A stretch of DNA of 64,000 nucleotides from Batillaria attramentaria (lineage: Eukaryota > Mollusca > Gastropoda > Batillariidae): contig JACVVK020000538.1 in NCBI GenBank assembly GCA_018292915.2, positions 342,706-406,705 on the forward strand, in the 5' to 3' direction. Positions 52,728-63,033 of this stretch are shown here, piece after piece. The notes beneath the pieces were generated by a model. The model searched no databases. It was not told where the DNA came from and saw only the letters and a program-made list of their open reading frames with translations. The position numbers and the translations under genes were made by a program. The stretch's first letter is position 1, and each line of letters opens with the position of its first letter.

Positions 52728-52984
52728 TACACGCGAAACACTTTATCTTGAGGCTGACTAGAGTTCTAAATGTTGTTTATACTTTGCGCGAGCGGTTGAG
52801 CATTCACATTATACCCAGATTCAAAATCAAATTCTACGACCGCTGGTACAACGCTCTCGCTCATTGTATTAGTGAGTAAACTTCTGTTGGCTCAGTGCCA
52901 GCAACTAATTGAAATGCTATCACTGTGCAGACACCATGAGAACAGCTATGAACGATCTGTCAGCAGAAAAATCATAAAGATTCA

Positions 52985-53347
52985 TCCTGTTTCCCCCTGC
53001 CATGACGACCGAGGCAATTCTGTTTCCACCTGCCTTACGACCGAGGCAATTCTGTTTTCCCCTGCCTTACGACCGAGGCAATCCTGTTTTCCCCTGCCTT
53101 ACGACCGAGGCAATCCTATTTTCCCCTGCCTGACGACCGAGGCAATCATATTTTCCCCTGCCTTACGACCGAGGCAATTTTATTTTCCCCTGCCTTACGA
53201 CCGAGGCAATTCTACTTTCCCCTGCCTTACGGCCGAGGCAATTTTATTTTCCCCTGCCTTACGACCGAGGCAATTTTATTTCAATTCTATTTTCCCCTGC
53301 CTTAGGGCCGTTCTACACGTGGCAAGTCAATTCTATTTTCCCCTGCC
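52985..53347 (+). repeat. 32-bp tandem repeat array (left part)
   Basis: The unit TTACGACCGAGGCAATTCTA followed by TTTTCCCCTGCC has a 32-bp spacing (GAGGCAAT at 53011 and 53043). About ten units lie to the left of the first Harbinger-like element, single units between the two elements (53963-53997), and further units at 54609-54660. Confidence 0.93.
53305..53326 (+). repeat. Solo 22-bp terminal repeat of Harbinger-like element
   Basis: GGGCCGTTCTACACGTGGCA plus AG directly follows CCTTA in one 32-bp unit and then returns to array sequence. It is an isolated element end, probably left by deletion or recombination or formed by gene conversion. Confidence 0.8.
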
Positions 53348-53350
53348 TTA

Positions 53351-53962
53351 GGGCCGTTCTACACGTGGCAAGTTTGCCCGGCAAAAGCGGGTTTGCGGCC
53401 CCCGCAAGTCGACGGCAAATGTACAAGCAAGCTGTTCAGTCTTGCGGCCGACGGCTTGCCGCGGCAAGTTTCGGATAGAACGGCTTTCTATTTTCTCGGT
53501 TTGCGCCTGGCAAGTGCGCGCGAGGCACCCAGGGAGCCCCGCCAGGACGGCCAATCGCACGCCGCGTAGTGGTCACGCGGCCAAATTAAACAAAATGGCG
53601 TCAAAGACCTCCGTATTGCGTCAAGCGAATCTCACTGCAAGATCCACTCTCTCGCCCAGATCCGCTGTTTCTTCCTGTTTAGCAGCAAAATAACTGCAGC
53701 TGCTGCAACAGCTAATTCCTCCTCCGAACTTTCTTTCACATTTTCCGCTGAGTCTGACTCGGATTCACTCGCGACCATGGCCGGGCGAAATCGCGCGAGG
53801 CCCCTTCCAAATATGGGGTTGAAAGGGTCACACGAAAGGTCAATCAGCCGACTTGTGGTGCGGAGGTTTCCGCGCGTAGAAGCAGCGGCGTTGCGGCAGA
53901 CAAACTTGTGGGGGGAAAGTCGAAGGGCGGCAATTTGCCGCTTGTCACGTGTAGAACGGCCT
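53351..53962 (-). mobile_element. PIF/Harbinger-derived element, copy 1
   Basis: 612 bp with terminal inverted repeats (GGGCCGTTCTACACGTGGCA / AGGCCGTTCTACACGTGACA) and a TTA duplication at 53348-53350 and 53963-53965. TIRs starting GGGCC plus a TTA target fit PIF/Harbinger. Read on the minus strand it has an ATG at 53778 and a 48-codon frame ending IWAREWILQ at a stop (53634-53632). It is over 90% identical by eye to copy 2, in opposite orientation. Confidence 0.88.
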
Positions 53963-53997
53963 TTACGACCGAGGCAATTATATTTTCCCCTGCCTTA

Positions 53998-54608
53998 AGG
54001 CCGTTCTACACGTGACAAGCGGCAAATTGCCGCCCTTCGACTTTCCCCCCACAAGTTTGTCTGCCGCAACGCCGCTGCTTCTACACGCGGAAACCTCCGC
54101 ACCACAAGTCGGCTGATTGACCTTTCGTGTGACCCTTTCGACCCTATATTTGGAAGGGGCCTCGCGCGATTTCGCCCGGCCATGGTCGCGAGTGAATCCG
54201 AGTCAGACTCAGCTGAACATGTGAATGAAAGTTCGGAGGAGGAATTAACTTTTGCAGCAGCTGCAGTTATTTTGCTGCAGAACAGGACGAAACAGTGGAT
54301 CTGGGCGAGAAAGTGGATCTTGCAGCGAGCTTCGCTTGGCGCATACGGAGGTCTTTGACGCCATTTTGTTTAATTTGGCCGCGTGACCACTACGCGGTGT
54401 GCGATTGGCCGTCCTGGCGGGGCTCCCAGGGTGCCTCGCGCGCACTTGCGAGGCGCAAGCCGAGAAAATAGAAAGCCGTTCTATCCGAAACTTGCCGCGG
54501 CAAGCCGTAGGCTGCAAGACTGTACATCTTGCTTGTACATTTGCCGTCGACTTGCGGGGGCCGCAAACCCGCTTTTGCCTTGCAAACTTGCCACGTGTAG
54601 AACGGCCC
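53998..54608 (+). mobile_element. PIF/Harbinger-derived element, copy 2
   Basis: 611 bp, the same element as copy 1 in the plus orientation, with TTA at 53995-53997 and 54609-54611. Both copies entered the same TTA of neighbouring 32-bp units. Only 35 bp separates them, so together they form an inverted repeat with 0.61-kb arms. Confidence 0.88.
54182..54358 (+). pseudogene. Truncated HARBI1-type nuclease N-terminus
   Basis: An ATG-led 58-codon frame with an acidic Ser/Glu start, an Ala-rich helix and then QWIWARKWILQRASLGAYGG. The pattern W-(A/V)-R-x-W-x-x-x-R-x-x-x-G-x-(Y/F) is the conserved N-terminal block of PIF/Harbinger (HARBI1) transposases. It stops at TGA (54356-54358) with no DDE core, so the element is a deletion derivative that depends on an autonomous partner. 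Copy 1 carries a stop ten codons earlier. Confidence 0.75.
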
Positions 54609-54661
54609 TTACGACCGAGGCAATTTTATTTTCCCCTGCCTTACGACCGAGGCAAATCATT

Positions 54662-55620
54662 CTACTTTCTGTTTTGATGTCACATTACAAGGAAGTTGTG
54701 CAACTTCAAGTCCCGCTCGAACCATTGTTCTTGTCCTACCAGATGCTAGCAGATGCTAGATTGACCGCCTGTCAGATTACGTCAGCGCCTCTTTTGGTCA
54801 AGATGACGTAACGTAGAAGTCGGGGAGCTACAACGTATTGGCCGATTCTCTGACAGATGATAAAGGAAATAAGATCACTGTACTGTCTTTAAGAAATACG
54901 ATCTGTATGAAACGTTACAGGAATATTCTATACATGCACACACAACACACTCTCCAGCCATAATAACTGGGACAGTCGTCCCCACAAAAATAAAAATAGA
55001 GTACACACTTACCTGACCCTCTTAAGTTTCCGCCATGTCAGTTGCCGGCGCGCAGTGACGAGAACCCGCAAACTGGCACAATTAACTTTTAAAAAAAATT
55101 AAGCCACTTTTGTGAAACATGTTCGCAAGTCCAGGCTTATATAACCATGCACACACTCCGTGTACTTTCTAACTGGTTAACCTGGTGCGGTATTGAACAG
55201 ATAATCATTTATGGGCGGGCACAGCATGTTGTCCTGCCTAACCTACTTCCGCAATGTGAAGCTATGAATTCAGTCGTTACGGATTTTCCCAAGCCACAAA
55301 ATTACACCACGACATTCCGCTGTAACTCCAAGCTGAGCCGACCTAGTAATTTCAAGCAGGGAAAAGAATTACGCCCGTACAGATTACAAAGCTCAGAGGG
55401 GGTCTAAATGGTACGGTGAACTGGTACCTGACAAAAAAAGTCCAGCTGTAAAGTTTTAAAATTAATCATGGTAGTGGTTTTGTTGAAAAGAATAAGGTGG
55501 AATCCGCACGCCCAGTAACATCTTATTTTTAATCAGACAATGTCAGTGTCTATGCTCGTGGGACACACTGTTCCTTTTTCTTAGTGAACCCTGGTGCACA
55601 CACAAACATACACAGTGGCA
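54662..55620. other. Intergenic, no gene recognised
   Basis: Unique sequence. A plus-strand 86-codon frame at 55147-55407 has no recognisable motif. Confidence 0.4.
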
Positions 55621-55629
55621 CAAACACTC

Positions 55630-55634
<5 letters not shown>

Positions 55635-55689
<55 letters not shown>

Positions 55690-55851
55690 AAATTACAAAG
55701 ATACAATGACACATCGTTTTAATTTCAATTTGGTGTGGAAAACGGAGACTGGCCTCACAAAACGAGGTATGAACTGGCAACGATACAAGTAAACATCCTA
55801 CATTATTCAGCGTAAGTAACAGGCAAGCAATCAGTTTTGCAGTATGCTAGG

Positions 55852-55926
<75 letters not shown>
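55635..55926. repeat. (CA)n and (GT)n microsatellite pair
   Basis: (CA)n at about 55635-55686 and (GT)n at about 55854-55926, about 170 bp apart. The complementary arms could pair as an imperfect hairpin. Confidence 0.93.
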
Positions 55927-55928
<2 letters not shown>

Positions 55929-56089
55929 TGGGTGTGTCGAGTGTGCGTGTATGGGTGTATGTGGGTGTGCTGCGTATGTTAAGTTGCTATGAATTTTAAT
56001 TTTGGGTTGTTTATTATGTCATTTTATGTGGTACATACTAAATAGTGTATGTATGGAGTGTGACCGCGATGAGTGAATGAACAACACTA

Positions 56090-56140
56090 AGACACATTCC
56101 TGTGACATGATATGACAAATGGCAATAAAAGTATCTGTAT
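56090..56140 (+). mobile_element. Possible LINE 3' end remnant
   Basis: GACAAATGGCAATAAAAGTATCTGTATCT resembles LINE 3' termini that end AATAAA-GTATCTNTATCT. Only the end is seen. Confidence 0.35.
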
Positions 56141-56340
56141 CTTTTGCCTCTGCTGGCCATGCGAACGACACTTGATGCAACACGAAGCTCTTGTATAGTG
56201 AGCGAGTGACCGCATCACTGTAACAGACGCCTCGCTTTTCGCTTTGCGTTTAGCCTTCTGTTGGATCAGTCCCAGCGTGTGAGAGGTTGTAAATGTGCAT
56301 GATTGTGTCTAAGCGGTTAGACACTACGAGACCCGCATGA

Positions 56341-56514
56341 GGGGGTGGGGTGTGTGTTTGGGGGTTTACCATCCTTTTCCACCACATACAGGTGATATCA
56401 AAGACGGGGCAACGATTGAAAAGACAGCACAAATATTTGGCCCCAGCCGGGATACGAACTCACGACCCGAGCATTAGAAGTACGACGCTCTACCATTCGA
56501 CCACCCCGGCCCCC
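56341..56514 (-). mobile_element. SINE-A copy 10 with 14-bp TSD
   Basis: Full-length minus-strand copy flanked by CGAGACCCGCATGA at 56327-56340 and 56515-56528 (identical). Confidence 0.94.
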
Positions 56515-56529
56515 CGAGACCCGCATGAA

Positions 56530-57660
56530 ATGATTTTTTGAGCATAGGTGTCTCGAATGACGAGCACTTAGACAAAGAGCTTAATCCAGTGATTGACAAA
56601 AAACCAAGCGCGTGATTTAAAAAAAAAATCTAAAACCCTACGACACCGTAAACGACCCACATGCCACGGCCGTAACAAACAAATCGCAGCAGTTACAATT
56701 ATTCCACAAACAAAACGTCATGCACACGATATGTTCTGAAATTGTTAGCGACACTGGAGCAAATACTTGCAAACAAAATCACCTCAAAACACGTACGTGT
56801 AGACGTAGGAGAACCCGTCGTTTGGACAGGACATGTTACAAAAACTTCGCGCAGTAAAAACACTTATTTCTCAGCAAAACAGTGTCCAGCATTCATTGCT
56901 TACGAGTACATATCCACATTCAACATTCAAATTTATGCATTAAATATTTTCATACAGTCAATTTTTATATCACAGCCACATTCTGACACAACGCCAGCGA
57001 GGACAAAAGAAAGACATAATATATTTATAGCTCACTGTTATCATGTCATTCAAGAGTGACGTTTTCAGCCAGTGAAAACACAGACCATATTGGCTGCGGT
57101 TCCACTGTCTCACAGAGCTTGCAAAAAACAAATAAGAGTCCGTCGCTTGTGTGTATACGGCCGACCTATACAGATTATTACATGATACCGTTTTGTGAGC
57201 ACTTTGCATCAAACACAGTTCTGACAGATTAGGTTGTGGGCCCTAGTGACAGTTACTATTGCCCCACGGGAATGGTCTTTTGAGTTCCGGTTAATACAGT
57301 TTTCATCTTCTGGTATGAAACCGGGTTATCAATCGTCTTCAGCAAGACCAGTAATAATAATAATAATGTCCCACGTGGGGAAACTTGACTTTGGCACTCC
57401 AGTATACAATCAATAACATCAGCAAAAACATTGTAAACGTAAAACTGAACTTAACTGAAGTGAATCAGTTTTACAAAAATTAAATGGCACTTGCAGTATT
57501 GTACAGCTTCGTAATGTTGCGCAATTCATCCACAAAATTCAGATCCAAAAAGAAAATCGCAAAGCAGTCACAGATTATGCATGAATTATTGTTCCTGCAC
57601 AGCAGCCCGAACGAGAATTACATATATAAATACTACACTGGGAAACCTGTCCTATGATTT
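56530..57660. other. Intergenic, no gene recognised
   Basis: Unique AT-rich sequence with a short (TAA)n near 57350-57366. No convincing coding frame. Confidence 0.4.
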
Positions 57661-57661
57661 T

Positions 57662-57667
<6 letters not shown>

Positions 57668-57731
<64 letters not shown>
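57668..57731. repeat. (CA)n microsatellite
   Basis: About 32 CA units. Confidence 0.95.
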
Positions 57732-57732
<1 letters not shown>

Positions 57733-57808
57733 TTTAAGAGGGAGACCGACTGAATGGTCGTCCGTTCGCTTTGGTTTCTCAACTGTCCTTATAAGTATGA
57801 TGCAGATT

Positions 57809-57858
57809 GCCACCTCTCTAGCTCATGTATCTATTGTGAGACAGGCTAGAGAGGTGGC
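57809..57858. other. Perfect 14-bp inverted repeat (hairpin)
   Basis: GCCACCTCTCTAGC at 57809-57822 and GCTAGAGAGGTGGC at 57845-57858, with a 22-nt loop. The stem does not extend much beyond 14 bp, which is short for a microRNA precursor. Confidence 0.7.
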
Positions 57859-58249
57859 CACTTCTTTGGTCTCACATGTACAATCCTTTCTTTACGTTAG
57901 CTACTAGACAAACATATACGCTTTAACAACAATCTACAAGAATGTCGCACATATATGTAGTTACCATTTACAAAGCGCTCATAGACTATGCTTTTTTCCC
58001 ATAGCCTATATACGCACAGACAAATAATGGTGTTGTAAAAATACGTAAAATGACATATATTAAATATAAGATTCAACAATTGTATCACCAAATAGCTCTC
58101 AGAATCCAAAACAACATCAGTAAAAATGAAAGCGCTAGAATGCTAAAACTGCTAGCCAAGCAGGAATATGATTTGGCTATCTCCGTCAGCTGTATCACAA
58201 ACATCCAAGTCGTACCGGTAAATGTCGTAGCAGAGTACCTAAATGTCTC

Positions 58250-58273
58250 TTGCGCCCCCCCCCCCCCCCCCCC
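58250..58273. repeat. C homopolymer tract
   Basis: About 20 C residues, broken by one G. Similar runs occur at 16290, 20578, 38316, 52377 and 61199. Confidence 0.85.
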
Positions 58274-58536
58274 GCCCCCTTCCAATACAGGACAATACAA
58301 ATGCGACCTGTTTACGTGTATCACACACAAAAATATACAGATGATCACAGGTTACAAAAAGTGTTGTTCACTTTCTGGTTGCAAGGAAAAAGGAATAATC
58401 ATGAATTTATGTTGAATGGCATTTCCTTCGTATTTTCTTACACATCTGCAAACAAGCATCAGACAAGAAGTGTTTGCATTATATACAAAAACATTTACAC
58501 GTTTGTAGCTACAGAGCTGCAATCAAAAGAACCTTC

Positions 58537-58722
58537 GGGGTGGGGGTGGGTGGGGTGGATGTTTGTGGGTTTAACGTCCTTTTCCACCGCGTAGGGGTGA
58601 TATCAAACCACGGGGCAACGAGAAAAAGCCCAGCACAAATATTTGGCCCACGCCGGGATTCGAACTCACGAACCGAGCACTGAAAGTCCAACGCTCTACC
58701 ATTTGGCTATTTCGCCTCCCCC
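58537..58722 (-). mobile_element. SINE-A copy 11
   Basis: Minus-strand copy with a GGGTGGGGGTGGGTGGGGTG tail. The body carries CCACGGGGCAACGAG, and the head reads CTACCATTTGGCTATTTCGC, diverged from the consensus. Confidence 0.85.
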
Positions 58723-58826
58723 ACAAGAACTCGGAAATCCACATGACGAACCGAGCACTGAAAGTCCAACGCTCTACCATTTGGCTATCTCGCCTCCCCC
58801 ACAAGAACTCGGAAATCCACATGACT
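58671..58826 (-). repeat. 78-bp tandem duplication of a SINE-A head
   Basis: AACCGAGCACTGAAAGTCCA begins at 58671 and again at 58749. Both copies continue through CTACCATTTGGCTAT, CGCCTCCCCC and ACAAGAACTCGGAAATCC. The second copy is the SINE head plus flank, duplicated after insertion. Confidence 0.88.
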
Positions 58827-59217
58827 GAGCAGTTTACTGCCAGAAACAGCCGACACACTTGAATGTACAAGAGAAACAAAAACACAAAGCAGAAGAAAGG
58901 CTCTGACTGGCCTTAGAAAACAAATGTGAAGTTTTTGTTGTAACTCAGGCATGGCTTCAGTGCTCCATTATTCTTCTACTGGGGTCAAGCAGGAATTCGA
59001 CTGCAGCTTCCCAGCTCTTGTATCTGTATACATCTATGACGCTTCATGCGTACAACATTCTACAAGCTGTCACACCAGCAGATAGTTTTTTTTAAAAATC
59101 CATAAGTAGCGACTGCAGCAGCGAAAAATACTATTCAAAGGGAACATACAGGCGCAGTTCTCTCCCTTGCAACGTCCACCTACCCATTCGTTAACTTTGA
59201 CCAGCAGTTAAGTTAGT

Positions 59218-59267
59218 TAGGGCTTTAACGCCGCGCAACTGAGCAACAACGACTATTTCGCGGCTAC
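59218..59267 (+). repeat. SINE-D fragment (third copy)
   Basis: AGGGCTTTAACGCCGCGCAA ... AACGACTATTTCGCGGCTA, shared with 10520-10580 and 18433-18475. Confidence 0.6.
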
Positions 59268-59480
59268 TTTGACCAGCAGATATGTCTGTACATGTCTGAC
59301 ACAGGATATAATTCTTCTGGTCTCCTTTGGAGTACGAAGAATACTTAAATAAAACTGATCAAAACTGAACAAAAGTCATCGAAGTATAAACATGCATACA
59401 ACTGAACAACATACTGCATCGAATGAAGTGTATGTAAACATTTGGACACAACGGCTCCAAGACAAAAGACTCCAGTACAC

Positions 59481-59532
59481 CGGGTGGGTGGGTGTTTGGG
59501 GGTTTAACGTCCTTTTCCACCACATACGGGTT
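59481..59532 (-). mobile_element. SINE-A tail only
   Basis: Only GGGTGGGTGGGTGTTTGGGG ... CCTTTTCCACCACATACGGG is present; body and head are absent. It is a second 5'-truncated copy of the kind at 15154-15203. Confidence 0.85.
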
Positions 59533-59866
59533 CGAGTACACTGAAACATCGATTCGAGCGTAACACCGTAATAGCTTGTGTCGTGTCTGTTCCTGAATAA
59601 TGACATGAACCTGTGGAATAACCCTGTGACAAGAGAGGGTGAACAGGTACAGCGAGGCAACACGCACGTGCACACACCCACACCCACCAACCCACTGATC
59701 ATGACCTCATTCCCCGACCCCCGACCCAATACATACATACAGTGTTTTTAACAGTCAAGAGCACGACATCTGACATTTGAATAAAGTGCTGAACACCTTT
59801 CGTGCACGGGCGACAAGCAGTGGTTCTGTAGTCTGGACAACGTGCACACTAACTCTCATGAATCTC

Positions 59867-60043
59867 TCATGGAAAATCAGGTTCTGATCCTTGTTCACAT
59901 GCAATGTCTTCCGAGGCTTCTGCCCTCTGACGACCTTTAGTCACAACTCCACCACAGCTGCCGCACACGACTTCATCTTGCTCCGACGTCATTTCCACCT
60001 TGATGGGGCACCTGTTGCACTGGTACTTGTGCAGCAATTTCAC
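59867..60043 (-). CDS. Second SAMD9-like gene, zinc-ribbon-like last exon
   Basis: 58 residues plus TGA. Cysteines at positions 9, 12, 27 and 30 of the exon form a regular zinc-ribbon spacing. The acidic tail ends EQGSEPDFP. About half the residues of the ribbon match the first gene's tail. Confidence 0.82.
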   Translation of the reverse strand: MKLLHKYQCNRCPIKVEMTSEQDEVVCGSCGGVVTKGRQRAEASEDIACEQGSEPDFP

Positions 60044-61043
60044 CTAGGTGAAAAGAAGGAGTGCTTATAAATAACGCTCAGTCAATGGTGATCCCTTGTG
60101 ATGAAATTCACCTCCGAACAGCGAAGGTGTTTTGCTCTAAAATGACGCGTTGAAACATTATTTTGTCATTTTACTGGCTAACCTTCACCTACCATTAAAA
60201 TACACAATTAAAATTTTCTTTTTTTAAATTCTTACATATCCCACAAGGACACAACTTTTGTCATGAGGCGTCACTTTCGCCTAATGGACGCCATTTTTGC
60301 AGACAAACACAAACTTCTTTTCATCTGAATTTAAACAAAATATCTAACACACTTATTAACTGTCACAGCGTATACTCGGTAAGTTACAAATCTCTAGTTA
60401 AAAAACATGTCCATGCGCTAACAACTGTGCCCGTATGTACTAGTCGAGGTTAGGGCTTTTAGCCCCGGGTTAGAGTCTAACCTCGAACTAACTAACTCTA
60501 GGGTTAAATTTTCTGCTTTTTCTTTTTCTTTTCTTTTTTTAATCAAGAAGTGGGCCCATTCCAGCAAGGTGCTTAAGCCGTTATAGAAGGATTTTTCTAC
60601 CTTTCTTCGCTTCCTTTCTTATTTAATTTTGCTTTTGGGTTTCTTTTGTCCTAGTCTGGGTTAGGCCCGTAGCCGTGGGTTAAATTAACCTCGACTTTTA
60701 CATACCGGCCCTGGTTTCTTTATTTCATTCGTGAAAGGTTTGAACGTTTTCTCTTTTGTCCGAACGTCTGTTTTTAAAAACTGTGGCTCTCAGAAAGCAC
60801 GTCAAAGAGAACATACCGAGTAGGCTTCGTAGCCGTTTTCAAGGGTGAAAGCCAGATAGAACTCCACTCGTTCGCCAGCATATCGGGGTCCTTCGAGATT
60901 TGCGAGCAGGGGAACGTAATACACTTTGACCGTTGTTCCATTGTTCTCACCCAGGTCGAGAGCAATGTAGCCAGCCAGTTTCTTGGTATTCTTGGGGCAG
61001 ATTGTTCCTTTGCAGATCGCAAGCTTGTCTCTCGACGACTCGC
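59867..61043 (-). CDS. Second SAMD9-like gene, last two coding exons (partial)
   Basis: Exons 61043-60817 and 60043-59867 are on the minus strand, with acceptor TCTTTAG, donor TCG|GTATGT, acceptor TTTTCACCTAG and stop TGA at 59869-59867. The first codes for an OB-fold-like segment (KLAICKGTICPKN ... GYIALDLG ... VEFYLAFTLENGYEAYS), the second for a zinc-ribbon-like tail (VKLLHKYQCNRC ... VVCGSCGG) with C-x2-C / C-x2-C. Both are paralogous, with the same phase, to exons 2571-2351 and 1683-1519 of the first gene. No upstream exon was found before 64000, so the gene either continues beyond the window or is a 3' fragment. Role by homology as for the first gene. Confidence 0.8.
60429..60712. mobile_element. 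Possible MITE in the last intron of the second gene
   Basis: The two ends are imperfect inverted repeats: GCCCGTATGTACTAGTCGAG + GTTAG at the left, and on the other strand GGCCGGTATGTAAAAGTCGA + GGTTA from the right. Between them are GGTTAG/CTAACC palindromes and a T-rich core. At about 280 bp it has no ORF. The flanks do not show a clear TSD. Confidence 0.4.
60817..61043 (-). CDS. Second SAMD9-like gene, OB-fold-like exon
   Basis: 75 full codons after a 2-nt split codon. It is two residues longer than the first gene's exon (NNGTT insertion region). The identical block FYLAFTLENGYEAY at the end marks the paralogy. Confidence 0.85.
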
Positions 61044-61198
61044 CTAAAGAGGGAAAAAATGTGTGAGATTACAACAATCGCACATTAATGACTGTGGAAG
61101 CACGTGTAATTTGGTGCTATTCTTACAGTGGGAGTAAAACGACGAAAATTAATTACTCCCTCGACGCATTTACTCGTAGCTTTTACTCCCATTTAGAA

Positions 61199-61229
<31 letters not shown>

Positions 61230-61316
61230 ACACAGATTTAATACGCAGCAGAATTACACCACCCTCCTCCCCTCCACTCGTTCGAAGAGACAAAACTAAT
61301 AAGCGTGCGCGCGCGC

Positions 61317-61375
<59 letters not shown>
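61199..61375. repeat. C run, (CA)n, (GC)n and (GT)n simple repeats
   Basis: A C run with (CA)n at about 61199-61234, and GCGCGCGCGCG passing into a (GT)n of about 55 bp at 61306-61375. Confidence 0.92.
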
Positions 61376-61376
<1 letters not shown>

Positions 61377-62268
61377 CTGTCATGGACGGGGATAGTCACG
61401 GCTAACCCCATGAGTGATCGGAGAAGTCACATCCTCGACTACACGGGAGGGGCACCATGACTAGGACGGGGAGTACTCCTCTCCTCCGGAGAGAGTGTAT
61501 TCCGTACGACATTTCTACTCAGGAGTAAAACCCTCGGGGAAGTAAACTTGTGTTGCACCGGTACGAACCTCACCATTCATTTTAACAGTAAAACTGTGCA
61601 TGTTCAGCCAAGAGACACAACTACAGCTATGGCGTCTTCGGCTTTCTCAATACATTCCGACGGTTAAAAACTGACCCAAGCACTAAAACTTCGAGCGCAC
61701 AGAAAAAAAGTCTGAAAATGAGTTATACATGAGCCGAGTGTGTGGGTGCCTCTGCTCTAGGCGCTAACTATAACCATCAGGACATCGCATGCTAAGAGGG
61801 AGCCAGGATAATTCTAAGACATGGTGACTATAATGAGAGGGAGAATGAATGAATGAATGAATCAATGAATGAATGAACTTTATTTGACAAGGATATCAGT
61901 GTTAAGCAGAAGTGCTTATCTTACAACTTGTTCAATTAAAAATAATTTTTTTAAAAACTAAACCTAAGAATGCTACACGGTCTAAACTGGAACAGAAGAG
62001 AAAGGAAAGAAAATCAAACAAAAAAGTGAAAAGAAAGAACGGCAAAAAAAGAGCAAACTGACAAAAACAAAATGTAGCAAGAAATCCATTAAAGGATATT
62101 AAGTTCAAGTTTATTTATTTTCCCACCCTCTAGGGGCATTGGAAAAAAAAAATATACATACATACATCACAGCCACCTGTGTCACAAATGTCACATACAT
62201 GTTTACACTGCACTCATAAAAAAACAAACAAACAAACAAACAAACAAAAAACCAAACAAACTAACGAA

Positions 62269-62301
<33 letters not shown>

Positions 62302-62597
62302 AACAAAACAGTATATGTACCAATACAATTACACAGATAAATTACCGAGTACAGCATCCCTTGCACACAATATTTCAACACCCAAATACTAAGGAAAGGA
62401 CCCCCCCCCCACACACAACACCACACCACCACACACCACACCACCACCAACCACAATAACAACAACCAAAAGCACAGAAATTACCAAAGGGGGTGCAAAG
62501 CGCAGAAGTTACTTCAAACCCTCCCCGATGACCCTGACAAATTTAACTAACTTAAACAGAAGCTTTTTGTTCCTAGTGGCAAACAAGTTTTGGTATT

Positions 62598-62996
62598 TCA
62601 ACACATTGGGCTGTCCCAATAATAGCAAGGTAAAAGGTCACGCCTTATATCTCGGAAGAAACTACATTCGAACAGATAGTGAAATTCATCCCCTATGTCA
62701 CCAGCATTGCATTTAGTACAAAGACGTTCTGCTCTAGGTACATCATGAAATTTTTCTGTCTGTACTGGGAGATTATTGTTAAGGGTTCTAAAGCGTGCTA
62801 GTGAAACAAGTTGGTTATATGGCGAAATCTTTAAGTACTTTTCACTTCCAAACATACACTTAAACATCCTATAGTTTGTATATAAGTCTTTTTCATTGAT
62901 CTCAGCGTACCAATTCTGTATGAACTGGTCACGAAGACATCTTTTAACCTTTTCTTTAAACCAAATTATACTAAAGGGTAGTTCAAACTGCTTCAA
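62598..62996 (-). pseudogene. LINE ORF2 C-terminus with Cys/His motif
   Basis: The frame contains IIWFKEKVKRCLRDQFIQNW, then RFRTLNN, and a zinc-knuckle-like LCTKCNAGDIGDEFHYLFEC (C-x2-C-x8-H-x4-C), the usual C-terminal motif of many LINE ORF2 proteins. Continuity with the upstream frame requires a frameshift near 63030-63040, where the minus strand also reads NTLAELGLNGIW in this frame. Confidence 0.75.
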
Positions 62997-63033
62997 CCAA
63001 ATCCCGTTAAGACCAAGCTCGGCAAGTGTATTT

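Noticed and set aside
53777..54183. Plus- and minus-strand ORFs starting MAGRNRARPLPN in both Harbinger copies
   Set aside because: They are antisense to the recognisable HARBI1-type frame and identical only because the elements are copies.
57668..57858. microRNA gene at the 14-bp hairpin
   Set aside because: The stem is about 14 bp, shorter than a Dicer substrate, and flanking bases do not extend it; kept only as a hairpin.
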